From positions 1-11,584 of the forward strand of contig DAINCF010000209.1 in assembly GCA_036732565.1 (NCBI GenBank): a stretch of DNA of 11,584 bases. Reading direction: 5' to 3'. Position 1 is the stretch's first letter. Each line of letters starts with the position of its first letter. The position numbers and the translations under genes were made by a program. The notes beneath the pieces are model-generated. The model was given only the letters and a program-made list of their open reading frames with translations, searched no databases and was not told the origin of the DNA. This document shows positions 1 to 8,219 of the stretch, one piece after another. The stretch is from JAIVJN01 sp036732565 (GTDB taxonomy: Bacteria; Acidobacteriota; Vicinamibacteria; Vicinamibacterales; UBA2999).

Positions 1-2
1 GG

Positions 3-1829
3 TTTGTGCCGCGCCCCGAGGTGCAGCACGCTCCGGTATCGGTGCTCGTCGCGGACTTCGAGAACCGCACCGGCGATCCGGTGTTCAACGGCGTCGTCGA
101 GCAAGCGCTCGGCCTCGGCATCGAAGGCGCGTCGTTCATTACGGTCTATCCCCGACGCGACGCCCTCAGGGCCGCGGCCTCGATCAAACCTGGCTCGACC
201 CTGGACGAGCAAACCGCGCGACTCGTCGCGCTGCGCGAGGGACTGACGCTGGTGCTGGCGGGCGCCGTCGAGCCGTCCGGCTCGAGCTACAAGATCACGG
301 CACGTGCGCTCCAAGGCGGCGACGATGCGGCGCCGGCGTTGCACACGCTCAGCGTCGAAGCTCCTGACCGGAATGCCGTGCTCGACGTGGTTGGCCAGCT
401 TGCGGGTGATCTGCGCGAGGCGCTGGGCGACACCGCTGTGCCGTCCGGCAGCGCGACGGCCAACGAGACCTTCACCGCCGGAAGCCTCGAAGCCGCGCAT
501 GCGTATGCCAGCGCGCAGGAGCTCCAATGGGCCGGCAAAGTCGAGGAGGCGATCGGGCAGTATCGGCAGGCGATCGCGCTCGATCCCGACCTGGGCCGCG
601 CCTACTCGGGACTCGCGGCGCAGTACGCGAACCTCGCCAGAACCGATGAAGCGGAGACGACCTACCAGGAAGCGCTGGCGCGCATCGACCGGATGACCGA
701 CCGCGAGAAGTTCCGCACGCGGGGCAGCTACTATCTGTTCGCCCGCAAGCCGGATCTCGCGGTCCAGGAGTTCACCTCACTCGTCAAGGCCTACCCCGCC
801 GATTCGAGCGGGCTCACGAACCTGGCGCTGGCGTCGTTTTACAAGCGCGACATGGCGCAAGCGCTCGAACAGGGCCGCAAGGCCGCGGAGGTGTTCTCGA
901 AGAACGTGCTGCGCCGCTCGAACGTCGCGCTGTATGCGATGTACGCGGGCCAGTTCGATCAGGCCATCGCCGAGGCCGACCTCGTCCATCAACTCAACCC
1001 CCGGCACGTGAAGGCGTTCGTCGCGCGGGCACTGTCGCAACTCGCGCTCGATCGCGCCCCGGACGCGCTGGCCACCTACGACGCCCTGGCGGGCGTCGGC
1101 GCCGCCGGCGAGTCGTTCGCCACGGCCGGACGCGCCGATCTGGCCCATTACGAGGGCCGACTCGCCGACGCTGCCGCGCTCTTGAACGCCGGCATCGCTG
1201 CTGACAAAGAGCGCGGGAACACCAGCGCCGTCGCGTCCAAACGGGTGGCGCTCGCCGAAGTGCGGCTCGCGCAGAACGATCTGGCTTCGGCCGCGCGCGA
1301 AGCCGAGGCCGCCGTCGCGTCCGGCGAGTCGGACGTCATTCGAGCGAGTGCGGGATTGGTGCTGGCTGCGGCCGGACGCGTGAGCCAGGCCGAGCTTCTG
1401 GCCGGATCGCTCGCGACGCGTCTCGAGCCGGATCCCCAGGCGTACGCCCGTCTCGTATTGGCGGAGCTCGCGCTCCAGAAGAACGACGCACGTCGCGCGA
1501 TCGAGTACGCGCGCGAGGCGCAGAAGCTGTCGGACACCTGGCTCGGGCGCGCGCTGCTCGGGCGCGCCTACCTCACCGCGCAGGCCTTCCCCGAAGCGTA
1601 CTCCGAGCTCGAGGCGGCGCTGAAGCGCCGAGGCGAAGCGACGTCTCTCTATCTGGACGACGTCCCCACCTATCGGCACCTCGCCCCGGTCCACTACGCC
1701 ATGGGCGTGGCGCAGCAGGGGCTGCGCAGTCCGGCCGCCATCGAGTCCTTCAAGACCTACCTCGCGATCAAGGCGAACGGCGAAGAGGTCGGCTTCGTCG
1801 CCGACGCCCGCAAGCGCGCAGGATCCTGA
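3..1829 (+). CDS. TPR-repeat protein, C-terminal part (5' end outside window)
   Basis: The reading frame is open to the left edge, so the gene is incomplete. The GTG at 6 is probably an internal valine rather than the start. Counting from that codon, residues 10-145 form an alpha/beta region beginning VSVLVADFENRTGDPVF, a pattern I associate with the region after the kinase and membrane segment of acidobacterial Ser/Thr kinases, and resembling FlgO/TolB-N-type domains. Residues from about 162 to 600 are a helical solenoid of degenerate TPR units (for example the unit around residues 162-195, with AIGQYRQAIALDPD). TPR solenoids bind partner proteins. No catalytic motif is visible in this part. 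No membrane segment is seen, so anchoring would have to come from the missing N-terminus. The VWFA-related gene follows after 59 nt on the same strand, so co-transcription is likely. The kinase assignment is inference; a stand-alone TPR or adenylate-cyclase-type TPR protein is also possible. Confidence 0.8.
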   Translation, partial: FVPRPEVQHAPVSVLVADFENRTGDPVFNGVVEQALGLGIEGASFITVYPRRDALRAAASIKPGSTLDEQTARLVALREGLTLVLAGAVEPSGSSYKITARALQGGDDAAPALHTLSVEAPDRNAVLDVVGQLAGDLREALGDTAVPSGSATANETFTAGSLEAAHAYASAQELQWAGKVEEAIGQYRQAIALDPDLGRAYSGLAAQYANLARTDEAETTYQEALARIDRMTDREKFRTRGSYYLFARKPDLAVQEFTSLVKAYPADSSGLTNLALASFYKRDMAQALEQGRKAAEVFSKNVLRRSNVALYAMYAGQFDQAIAEADLVHQLNPRHVKAFVARALSQLALDRAPDALATYDALAGVGAAGESFATAGRADLAHYEGRLADAAALLNAGIAADKERGNTSAVASKRVALAEVRLAQNDLASAAREAEAAVASGESDVIRASAGLVLAAAGRVSQAELLAGSLATRLEPDPQAYARLVLAELALQKNDARRAIEYAREAQKLSDTWLGRALLGRAYLTAQAFPEAYSELEAALKRRGEATSLYLDDVPTYRHLAPVHYAMGVAQQGLRSPAAIESFKTYLAIKANGEEVGFVADARKRAGS

Positions 1830-1888
1830 CCTCGGCGGCGCACTTTCGCATTGAGCGCCTCTCCGGTTTCTGCCATCCTCGGTCTCGC

Positions 1889-3928
1889 GTGCGCACGCTC
1901 TGCCTCGCCTTCACGTGCGTGTCGGCGCTCGCGCCCTCCGCGGCGGCACAGGATCAGCCCGCCGTGTTTCGCGCCGGCACCGAGCTCGTCCAAACCGACG
2001 TGACGGTGTTGGGCGAGAACGGTCGTTTCGTCGACGGCTTGCGGCGCGAAGACTTCGAGCTCCGCGTCGACGGCATCGTGAAGCGGATCGCATTCTTCGA
2101 GCGCGTGGAAACCGGCACCGCCAACGAACGATCGCAGCTGAATGCCGCGGCGGCCGCGAGGCGCGCGGAGCCTTCACCGTCCGATCGCGGACGGGTAATC
2201 TTCTTCTACGTCGACGACCTCCATCTCGATCTCGGCAGTCTGAACGCCACCCACAAGCTGATCGGCGACTTCATCGATGAGGGGATGAGCGAGGACGACC
2301 AGGTCGCCATCGTGTCGGCGAGCGGTGAGATCGGATTCCTGCAGCAGCTCACCGACAACCGAACGGTCCTGCGCGCCGCCTTGCAGCGGATCAAGCAGCG
2401 GCCGAACGTCACCCGCGATTTCGATCGTCCGCCGATGACCGAGTATCAGGCGCTCCTGATCGACAAGTACGATCGCGACCTCAGCGCGTACTTCATTCGG
2501 GAGACGATGCGGGACAACCCGTTCCTGCTCTATCCGCAGGCGGAGAACCTGGTGCACGGACGCGCGCGCAGCCTCCTGCAGAAAGCCGCGCAGCTCACGA
2601 GGCAAACACTCGCCGGCCTCGAGAGCCTCATACGCTCGTCGACCACGTTGCCGGGACGCAAGCTGGTCTTCTTCCTGTCGGGCGGATTCGTCCTCGACAA
2701 CTCGGACGGCAGCACGAACCTGCGGCCGATCACCAGCGCCGCGGCGCGCGTGGGCATCGTCATTTATTCCATCGACGCGCGTGGGCTCGTCACCAACCTC
2801 CCGGATGCGAGCCGATCGGTAGCCGACGTGACTGGCCGGCTGGCGCGGAGTTACCTCGGTGAGGTGACCGCGACGCAGGATGGGCTGAATGCGCTGGCGA
2901 GGGACACGGGTGGAAGGCCGATTCTCAACACCAACGCGCTGGAGGCAGGGCTGACGCAGGCGTTAGAGGAGACAGCGGTCTACTACCTACTTGCGTGGGA
3001 GCCCGACCAGGCCAGCCAGAAGGCTGGAACGTTCCATCGCATCGATGTGAAGCTGGTCGAGAAGCCCGACCTCACCGTGCGGGTGCGCCGAGGGTTCTTC
3101 GACGCCGAGCCGGCACCCGCGGCAGCCAGGGCGACGGACAAAGCGCCACCCGCGCCAACGCGCGACGCCGATCTGCAGAACGCGATCGCCAAGCCTTACC
3201 CAGAGCTCGCAATTCCGGTCTCGCTGAGCGTGAACTACCTGCTCTCTCCAGACCGGCGGATGATGCTCTCGACATCAATCCGGATCCCGACCGCCGATGC
3301 GCCGGTCCGCCTGGCCGGAGTGGTCGTGAACGATCGCGGTGAGAGTGGCGCCGCCTTCAACGACGCCATCACCGCCAGCGGAGACCAATCGGATCAGAGC
3401 GCCGGCTACACGCATCAGATTCTCGTCCCGCCGGGCCTGTATCAGGTGCGCGTGGTCGCCCGCGACGAAGCCAGCGGCAGGCTCGGCAGCGCGCACGCGT
3501 GGATCGAGATCCCCAACCTGGCCTCCGGCCAACTGGCGCTGAGCAGCCTCGTCGTCGGCGCGCGAGCGGCCGCAACGACCACGCGCGCGACGGGCGATAC
3601 GCAGTCGGATCTGGCGAACATCAGAGTCGATCGACGGTTTCCGCGCGACTCCAACATCCGCTTCTACGTATTTGCCTACAAGCCCGCCAAGGCCGCGGCG
3701 GACCTTGCCATCCAGGTGCAGCTGCTGCGCGACAATCGCACGATCATCAAGACGCCGCTGAAGAAGATGACGACAGAGGACGAGGCTGCCGACCGGGTGC
3801 CCTACCTGGCCGATCTGTCCCTTGCGGATCTCCCGCCCGGCCCGTACCTGCTCAGAGCGACAGTCGTCGATCGGGTTTCGGGAGCGAATGCGTCTCAGGA
3901 GTCGCGCTTCGATATCGCACCACGGTAG
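1889..3928 (+). CDS. Secreted VWFA-related domain protein (acidobacterial type)
   Basis: The 679-residue product starts with a Sec-type signal peptide (MRTLCLAF... to about AAA-Q at residue 20/21). It continues with the beta-rich opening TELVQTDVTVLGENGRFVDGL that typifies the VWFA-related proteins abundant in Acidobacteriota. The von Willebrand factor A region spans roughly residues 100-400. It has the first strand FFYVDDLHLDLGSL (107-118), where the aspartates are the likely metal-site residues, a central strand RKLVFFLSGGF (257-267), and the closing YYLLAWEP and VRRGFF segments typical of the family. Residues 430-679 are a proline-rich linker followed by beta-rich sequence of unknown role. 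Such domains usually mediate metal-dependent protein contacts outside the cytoplasm; the partner is unknown. The GTG start is chosen because it directly precedes the signal peptide, although no clear Shine-Dalgarno is seen before it. The gene lies 59 nt after the TPR gene, and its stop codon abuts the stop of the convergent kinase gene. Confidence 0.88.
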   Translation: MRTLCLAFTCVSALAPSAAAQDQPAVFRAGTELVQTDVTVLGENGRFVDGLRREDFELRVDGIVKRIAFFERVETGTANERSQLNAAAAARRAEPSPSDRGRVIFFYVDDLHLDLGSLNATHKLIGDFIDEGMSEDDQVAIVSASGEIGFLQQLTDNRTVLRAALQRIKQRPNVTRDFDRPPMTEYQALLIDKYDRDLSAYFIRETMRDNPFLLYPQAENLVHGRARSLLQKAAQLTRQTLAGLESLIRSSTTLPGRKLVFFLSGGFVLDNSDGSTNLRPITSAAARVGIVIYSIDARGLVTNLPDASRSVADVTGRLARSYLGEVTATQDGLNALARDTGGRPILNTNALEAGLTQALEETAVYYLLAWEPDQASQKAGTFHRIDVKLVEKPDLTVRVRRGFFDAEPAPAAARATDKAPPAPTRDADLQNAIAKPYPELAIPVSLSVNYLLSPDRRMMLSTSIRIPTADAPVRLAGVVVNDRGESGAAFNDAITASGDQSDQSAGYTHQILVPPGLYQVRVVARDEASGRLGSAHAWIEIPNLASGQLALSSLVVGARAAATTTRATGDTQSDLANIRVDRRFPRDSNIRFYVFAYKPAKAAADLAIQVQLLRDNRTIIKTPLKKMTTEDEAADRVPYLADLSLADLPPGPYLLRATVVDRVSGANASQESRFDIAPR

Positions 3929-3931
3929 CTA
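3926..3931. other. Abutting convergent stop codons (TAGCTA)
   Basis: The VWFA-related gene ends with TAG at 3926-3928. The convergent kinase gene ends with TAG on the minus strand, read as CTA at 3929-3931. There is no intergenic base between them, and the two stops form the palindrome TAGCTA. I see no hairpin followed by a T-run within about 70 bases on either side. Transcripts from both genes therefore probably run into each other, giving overlapping 3' ends. Confidence 0.9.
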
Positions 3932-6900
3932 CGAGTCGAGCACTTCTCTCACCTTGCGTGCGAGGTCGGCCGGTGCAAATGGCTTCTGCAGAAACGGCAT
4001 GCCTTTCGTCACGCCTTCCTGGACGAGCACGTCTTCGCTGTGGCCGGACACGAACAGTACTTTCAGCACCGGCCGCAACGCCCTCGCGCGCTGGACCAAT
4101 GCGCCGCCGCCCATGTCCGGCATCAGTACGTCGGTGACGATGATGTTGATCAATCCAGCATGGGATTCGATGACCGATAGTCCTTCTCGACCATCCTTCG
4201 CCTCGAGCACGACGTAACCCGATCGCTCCAGCACCCGCGTGGTCAGCAATCGCACGCTGTCCTCATCCTCCACGACGAGCACGACCTCTGCGGTGCCTTT
4301 CGGCACGTTGCCGAGGCCACGGTCGCTCTGGTCCGACGGGTGCTCGGCCACCGGGGCAACCGGTAGGAGGACCCGGAACCGCGTCCCCTCTCCGAGTTCC
4401 GAGTCACACGCAATCGAGCCTCCGCTCTGTTGCAGAATCCCGAACACCGTCGCCAGGCCGAGACCGGCGCCCTTGGCGGCGTCCTTGGTCGTGAAGAAGG
4501 GCTCGAACGCGTGCAACCGGGTGTCGGCATCCATACCGAGCCCGGTGTCGGCAACGGCCAGCTGGATATACTGCCCGGCGATCAGGCCACTCTCCGCGGC
4601 CCCGGCTTCATCGAGCGAGACGTGGCCGGTTTCAATGGTCAGCACCCCGCCGGCTGGCATGGCGTCTCGGGCGTTCACACAGAGGTTCATGACCACCCGC
4701 CCGATCTCGGCCGGGTCGGCCTTGACCAGAGCTGGCTCGGGGCTCAGTCGCACGACGAATCGGATCTGCTCGCCGAGCAAGCGCCGGAGCATCTTTTCGA
4801 AATCGGCAACGACCGGATTCAGATCGAAGACTTTCGGCAGCAGGACCTTGCGTCGGCTGAACGACAGCAACTGGTCGGTCAGTGCCGCCGCCTTCGTGGC
4901 CGCCTCGCGAATCTCGGTCACTCCGTGGATCGCGTGGTGATCGTGTCCCAGCGCGTCGCGGACCAGCTCGGCGTTGCCAAAGATCACCGTCAGCAGGTTG
5001 TTGAAGTCATGGGCGATGCCGCCGGCGAGCCGGCCGATCGTCTCCATCTTCTCGCTCTGGCGGCGCCGCTCTTCGCTTCGCTGCAGCGCCTCTTCGGCCG
5101 CGCGCTGCCCGGTGATGTCTTCGATGGTCAAGAGGATCGAGCCGAGGTGTTCGAGCCGAACGCCGCCGACGATCAGCACGCGCGTGCCGATCGTCGGGAA
5201 TTCCCGCTGGAGCTCCACCGGCTCGAACGTCTGTCGGCCCGCGAGCAAGCCGCCGATTCGCGTGCGCAGGTCCGCCATATCCCACGCGCCACCGCACAGC
5301 TCGTAGAACGGTCGACCTTCGCCGCTTTCGTGCGAGAGCCTGAACGCCTTCAGGAACGCGCCGTTCATCTGCCGGACCACGAGCTCACCATCCACGACCA
5401 GGAGTGGAATGGCCACGGTTTGGACGATGGACTTCGTCAGCTCGAGGGCTGACGCGAGCGACGCGTTCCTGGACTCCAGCTCGCGGTTCACCGTCAGCAG
5501 TTCCTCGTTGGCCGCCTGCAGCTCCTCCTTCGCCGTTTCAAGTTCTTCGGTCAGGCTCTGCAACTCCTCGTTCGCGGACAGCGCGTCTTCGGCGATCTGC
5601 TGATGCTCCGCGTCGGAGCTCTGCTGGTCGTCGACCAGCGACACCAGTCGTTCTCGCGCGGCCGCAAGCTCGCGGGTCAACTTCGCAATTCGCGGGTCGG
5701 TGGAGGGGTCGGCGCCGGACGAGCCGGCGTGGTTGCCCGGCGCGTCAGTCGCGGCGGCATCAACCGGTTCAAAGAAAATGAGGAACGCGCGCCGCGCGCT
5801 ACTTCGAAGCGGCGTGACCTCGACGTTCAAGCGCCCCGATCGCCCGCCGGCTTCGTAGGGAACGCCGTGCCGCTGCACCACCTCGCCGCTGGACGCGGCC
5901 TCGCGGATGAGGCCCTCGAGCTCGAGGAAGAGCCCAACATCGGGCACGTGCTTCAGCAAATGGAGACCGGCTTTGCCTGGGGTCAGGCTGAGAAAGGGCT
6001 CAGGACGGCCCCGGATCTCGAGCACGTCGAGCGATTCGTCGACGAGCACGCCCGCCGGGCTGTATTTCGCGAGCAGGATGCGGTCGACACTGCGGCTCAC
6101 ATCCGCCGTGGTCGGACCCGTGCGCGCAGCACCCGCGGCTACCTGCCGATCGGCGTTGCGGGCGCGCGCGCCCGTGCGCGCAAAGGACTCGTATGTCGTC
6201 TTCGCGACCTCGCGTTTGACGTAGATTCGCCGGCGCCCGTCCACGGGCGCGAACAGGTCCTCGTGGTGAGTCGTCTCGGATCGCCCCAGCGTCAGAAAGC
6301 CGCCGTCCACGAGTGCATAGTGAAAGAGCGGGATAACCCTGCGCTGGACGGTGTCGAGGTAGATCAGCACGTTGCGGCAGCTGACCAGATCGATCTTCGA
6401 GAACGGTGGATCCTCGAGCAGATTGTGACGACTGAACAGGCACTGGTCGCGAATGTTCTTGGCAATCTGATACGAGCCATTGATGCTCACGAAGTGTCGG
6501 CGCAAGCGTTCAGCGCTGACGTCGACGGCGATGCTGGCTGGATATCGACCGCTGCGGCCCGTCTCGAGCGCTGTCTCGTTGATGTCCGACGCAAAGATCT
6601 GCACGGGATACGCCGTGCGGGAGTGGTCCTGGAACTCGTGGAGCGCGATCAGAATCGAATACGCCTCCTCGCCGGTGGCGCACCCGGGCACCCAGACGCG
6701 AATGGTCGAATTCGACGGCCGATCCCTGACGATCGCCGGAAACACCGAGGTCTTCAGCGAGTCGAAGGAGTCTGGATCCCGGAAGAAGCTCGTCACGCCG
6801 ATCAGCAGATCGCGGTGAAGCGCCGTGCGCTCATCTGGCTTCTCGGCGAGCAATCGCGTGTACTCGTCGACGTTCGCGATGTTCAACATGGCCAACCGCC

Positions 6901-7663
6901 GGAGAATTCGTCGTTGGACCGTCGTCTCTCGGTACAGCGAGAAATCGACGCCGGTCGCCTCGCGCATGATGTCGCAGATCCGGCGAAGTGCGGCATCGTC
7001 CACGGCGAGGTTGGTGGCGCTCCCCGACTGGGACGTGCTGGCGGCATCGAAGAACGGGTGGCGCGCGATGCGCGCCAATTCGCGTGCGATCCCTTCCGGC
7101 GGCAGGAGCAAATCCGCGGCGCCGGCGGTGGCGGCGGCGGCGGGCATGCTCGGGAACTCCGCGGACGACGGCTCCTGAGCGAACGTCATGCCGCCAGCGT
7201 CCTTGATGGCCCGCAGGCCGACGGCACCATCCGATCCACTCCCTGAGAGGACCACCCCAACCGCCGCGGTGCCACAATCCTCGGCCAGCGACTTGAGGAA
7301 TCGATCGACCGCCATGTGCGGCAACCCGGCGGCACGTGGCGCGAGTCTCAATGTGTGATCGGCAATCGTCAAGTCGGTGTTCGGCGGAATCACATAGAGA
7401 CAATTCGGCAGTACTGGCGCGCCATCGCTGGCATCGGCCACCGGCATGGCGGTCGCACGGCCGAGAATCTCGCTCAGGCTGCTTGGATGGCTGGCATCGA
7501 GGTGCTGCACGAACACGAACGCGTAGCCGGTATCCGGTGGGAGATGGCGGAGGAAGCGGCTGAACGCGTGGAGGCCGCCCGCCGATGCGCCGATTCCGAC
7601 AACGGGCCCCGGCTCCTTCGTAATGGGAACCGGCGCCCCATCACGCGGCTTCTGACTTGGCAC
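3929..7663 (-). CDS. CheB-CheR-PAS-histidine kinase-receiver fusion protein
   Basis: This 1244-residue cytoplasmic signalling protein fuses several domains. The CheB methylesterase lies at about 20-200, with GASAGG Ser27, His54 and Asp145 forming the expected triad. The CheR methyltransferase lies at about 215-490, with SAM-binding VPGCATGEE at 325-333 and SCRNVLIY at 428-435. A PAS-like linker spans about 520-635, a long coiled coil with NEEL/EEL repeats about 655-745, and a PAS domain about 745-855. The histidine kinase has phospho-acceptor His885 in GGIAHDFNN, N-box Asn993/Asn997, DTGLGM at 1039-1044 and GAGLGL at 1065-1070. The C-terminal receiver (about 1125-1244) has acidic Asp1133, phospho-acceptor Asp1178, Ser1206 and Lys1227. 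All key residues are present. There is no membrane segment, so the input must be cytosolic or come from a partner. The GTG start is supported by GAGG about 8 bases upstream; the ATG at 7668-7666 is out of frame. No receptor, CheA or CheW gene is nearby. Confidence 0.95.
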   Translation of the reverse strand: MPSQKPRDGAPVPITKEPGPVVGIGASAGGLHAFSRFLRHLPPDTGYAFVFVQHLDASHPSSLSEILGRATAMPVADASDGAPVLPNCLYVIPPNTDLTIADHTLRLAPRAAGLPHMAVDRFLKSLAEDCGTAAVGVVLSGSGSDGAVGLRAIKDAGGMTFAQEPSSAEFPSMPAAAATAGAADLLLPPEGIARELARIARHPFFDAASTSQSGSATNLAVDDAALRRICDIMREATGVDFSLYRETTVQRRILRRLAMLNIANVDEYTRLLAEKPDERTALHRDLLIGVTSFFRDPDSFDSLKTSVFPAIVRDRPSNSTIRVWVPGCATGEEAYSILIALHEFQDHSRTAYPVQIFASDINETALETGRSGRYPASIAVDVSAERLRRHFVSINGSYQIAKNIRDQCLFSRHNLLEDPPFSKIDLVSCRNVLIYLDTVQRRVIPLFHYALVDGGFLTLGRSETTHHEDLFAPVDGRRRIYVKREVAKTTYESFARTGARARNADRQVAAGAARTGPTTADVSRSVDRILLAKYSPAGVLVDESLDVLEIRGRPEPFLSLTPGKAGLHLLKHVPDVGLFLELEGLIREAASSGEVVQRHGVPYEAGGRSGRLNVEVTPLRSSARRAFLIFFEPVDAAATDAPGNHAGSSGADPSTDPRIAKLTRELAAARERLVSLVDDQQSSDAEHQQIAEDALSANEELQSLTEELETAKEELQAANEELLTVNRELESRNASLASALELTKSIVQTVAIPLLVVDGELVVRQMNGAFLKAFRLSHESGEGRPFYELCGGAWDMADLRTRIGGLLAGRQTFEPVELQREFPTIGTRVLIVGGVRLEHLGSILLTIEDITGQRAAEEALQRSEERRRQSEKMETIGRLAGGIAHDFNNLLTVIFGNAELVRDALGHDHHAIHGVTEIREAATKAAALTDQLLSFSRRKVLLPKVFDLNPVVADFEKMLRRLLGEQIRFVVRLSPEPALVKADPAEIGRVVMNLCVNARDAMPAGGVLTIETGHVSLDEAGAAESGLIAGQYIQLAVADTGLGMDADTRLHAFEPFFTTKDAAKGAGLGLATVFGILQQSGGSIACDSELGEGTRFRVLLPVAPVAEHPSDQSDRGLGNVPKGTAEVVLVVEDEDSVRLLTTRVLERSGYVVLEAKDGREGLSVIESHAGLINIIVTDVLMPDMGGGALVQRARALRPVLKVLFVSGHSEDVLVQEGVTKGMPFLQKPFAPADLARKVREVLDS

Positions 7664-7710
7664 GGCATGGCCCTCGGACGCAGCAACGGGACGAATGACC
7701 GAGGGCTTAT

Positions 7711-7739
7711 CTTATACCGACGTGTTGGCAGGCCTGAAG
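7711..7739 (-). promoter_or_regulatory. Possible promoter of the CheB-CheR-kinase gene
   Basis: On the minus strand, TATAAG (7716-7711) lies in a locally AT-rich patch and resembles a -10 box. Sixteen bases upstream is TTCAGG, a weak -35 candidate that falls inside the palindrome of the dispersed repeat. This would give a leader of about 40 nt before the GTG at 7663. The match is only moderate and I saw no better alternative in the gap. Confidence 0.3.
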
Positions 7740-7770
7740 GCCTGCGCTACGGACCCAATTTCGCAACGCG
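7727..7770 (-). repeat. REP-like palindromic repeat, copy A
   Basis: This stretch matches the reverse complement of 11516-11557. The 15-base arm CAATTTCGCAACGCG (7756-7770) and the 25-base palindromic arm (7727-7751) are both identical between copies. Only the spacer differs (4 bases here, 2 in the other copy). The core GCAGGCCTGAAGGCCTGC can fold as a 7-bp stem with a TGAA loop. It lies 20 nt after the DoxX stop codon and in the sense direction of that gene. There is no following T-run, so it is not a standard intrinsic terminator, though it could protect or end the mRNA. Confidence 0.85.
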
Positions 7771-7790
7771 TTCTTAGAAACATCGCGCCG

Positions 7791-8219
7791 TTAGACGTCG
7801 GGCCTCGTGGTCCGGCGGCCTTCGATCAGGGCGAGCAACAGCGCGGCAGCCGAGGCGGAGAAGACCGAATAATCGAGCGGCGATTTGACGCCGTCGTGGA
7901 CGGCCATCGCCATGGCGAACCACGCGAGGAGCGCGGCGCTTCCCAACGCCGCCCACCGCACGGCGATCCCGAGGATCAAGGCGAGGGCAAACGTGGTTTC
8001 GAGGACCGTCGCCCCCCACGCCAGGACGGGCACGAGCGTGGCCGGTGCCCACGCGTTCAGGTCTGCTGTCCGTTGCAAGAAGCGGCCGAAGCTCTCCCAT
8101 CGAAACTGGCCCGACCACAATCCGAAGCGGCCGGCAACGGCGGACAGGAAGGCGGTGCCGATGGCGATGCGAGCATAGCGAAGCGCCCACTGCTCGACAA
8201 CCGGTCCGTTGCCGATCAC
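7791..8219 (-). CDS. DoxX-family membrane protein
   Basis: The 142-residue product has four hydrophobic segments, at about residues 12-35, 62-86, 88-107 and 121-135. The first loop has the FRWESFGRFLQRTADLNAWAP stretch (from about residue 39), and GATVLETTFALALILGI in the second helix is typical of DoxX-like proteins. Members of this family are small inner-membrane proteins, some linked to thiosulfate:quinone oxidoreductase or to redox and detoxification complexes. Most have no known reaction, and none can be assigned here. The GTG start at 8219 overlaps the cupin stop codon as GTGA (8216-8219), and AGGGG lies 6 bases upstream, which together indicate translational coupling to the cupin. A REP-like repeat follows 20 nt after the stop. 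Family assignment is firm; function is not known. Confidence 0.85.
   Translation of the reverse strand: MIGNGPVVEQWALRYARIAIGTAFLSAVAGRFGLWSGQFRWESFGRFLQRTADLNAWAPATLVPVLAWGATVLETTFALALILGIAVRWAALGSAALLAWFAMAMAVHDGVKSPLDYSVFSASAAALLLALIEGRRTTRPDV

Noticed and set aside
777..1694. A 305-residue open frame on the minus strand inside the TPR gene
   Set aside because: Arg/Gly-rich low-complexity product with no domain, opposite a clear TPR solenoid; a GC-driven shadow.
4430..5452. A 340-residue open frame on the plus strand inside the kinase gene
   Set aside because: Antisense to the receiver-kinase region, whose motifs are intact; no domain in the shadow product.
5603..7246. A 547-residue open frame on the plus strand, antisense to the CheB-CheR-kinase gene
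   Set aside because: The opposite strand encodes a complete set of known domains with intact motifs. The antisense product has no recognisable domain and is the kind of shadow frame high-GC codon bias produces.
7727..7751. The palindrome as an intrinsic terminator of the DoxX gene
   Set aside because: The stem is good but no T-run follows on the minus strand, and the same sequence occurs elsewhere as a repeat; called a repeat instead.
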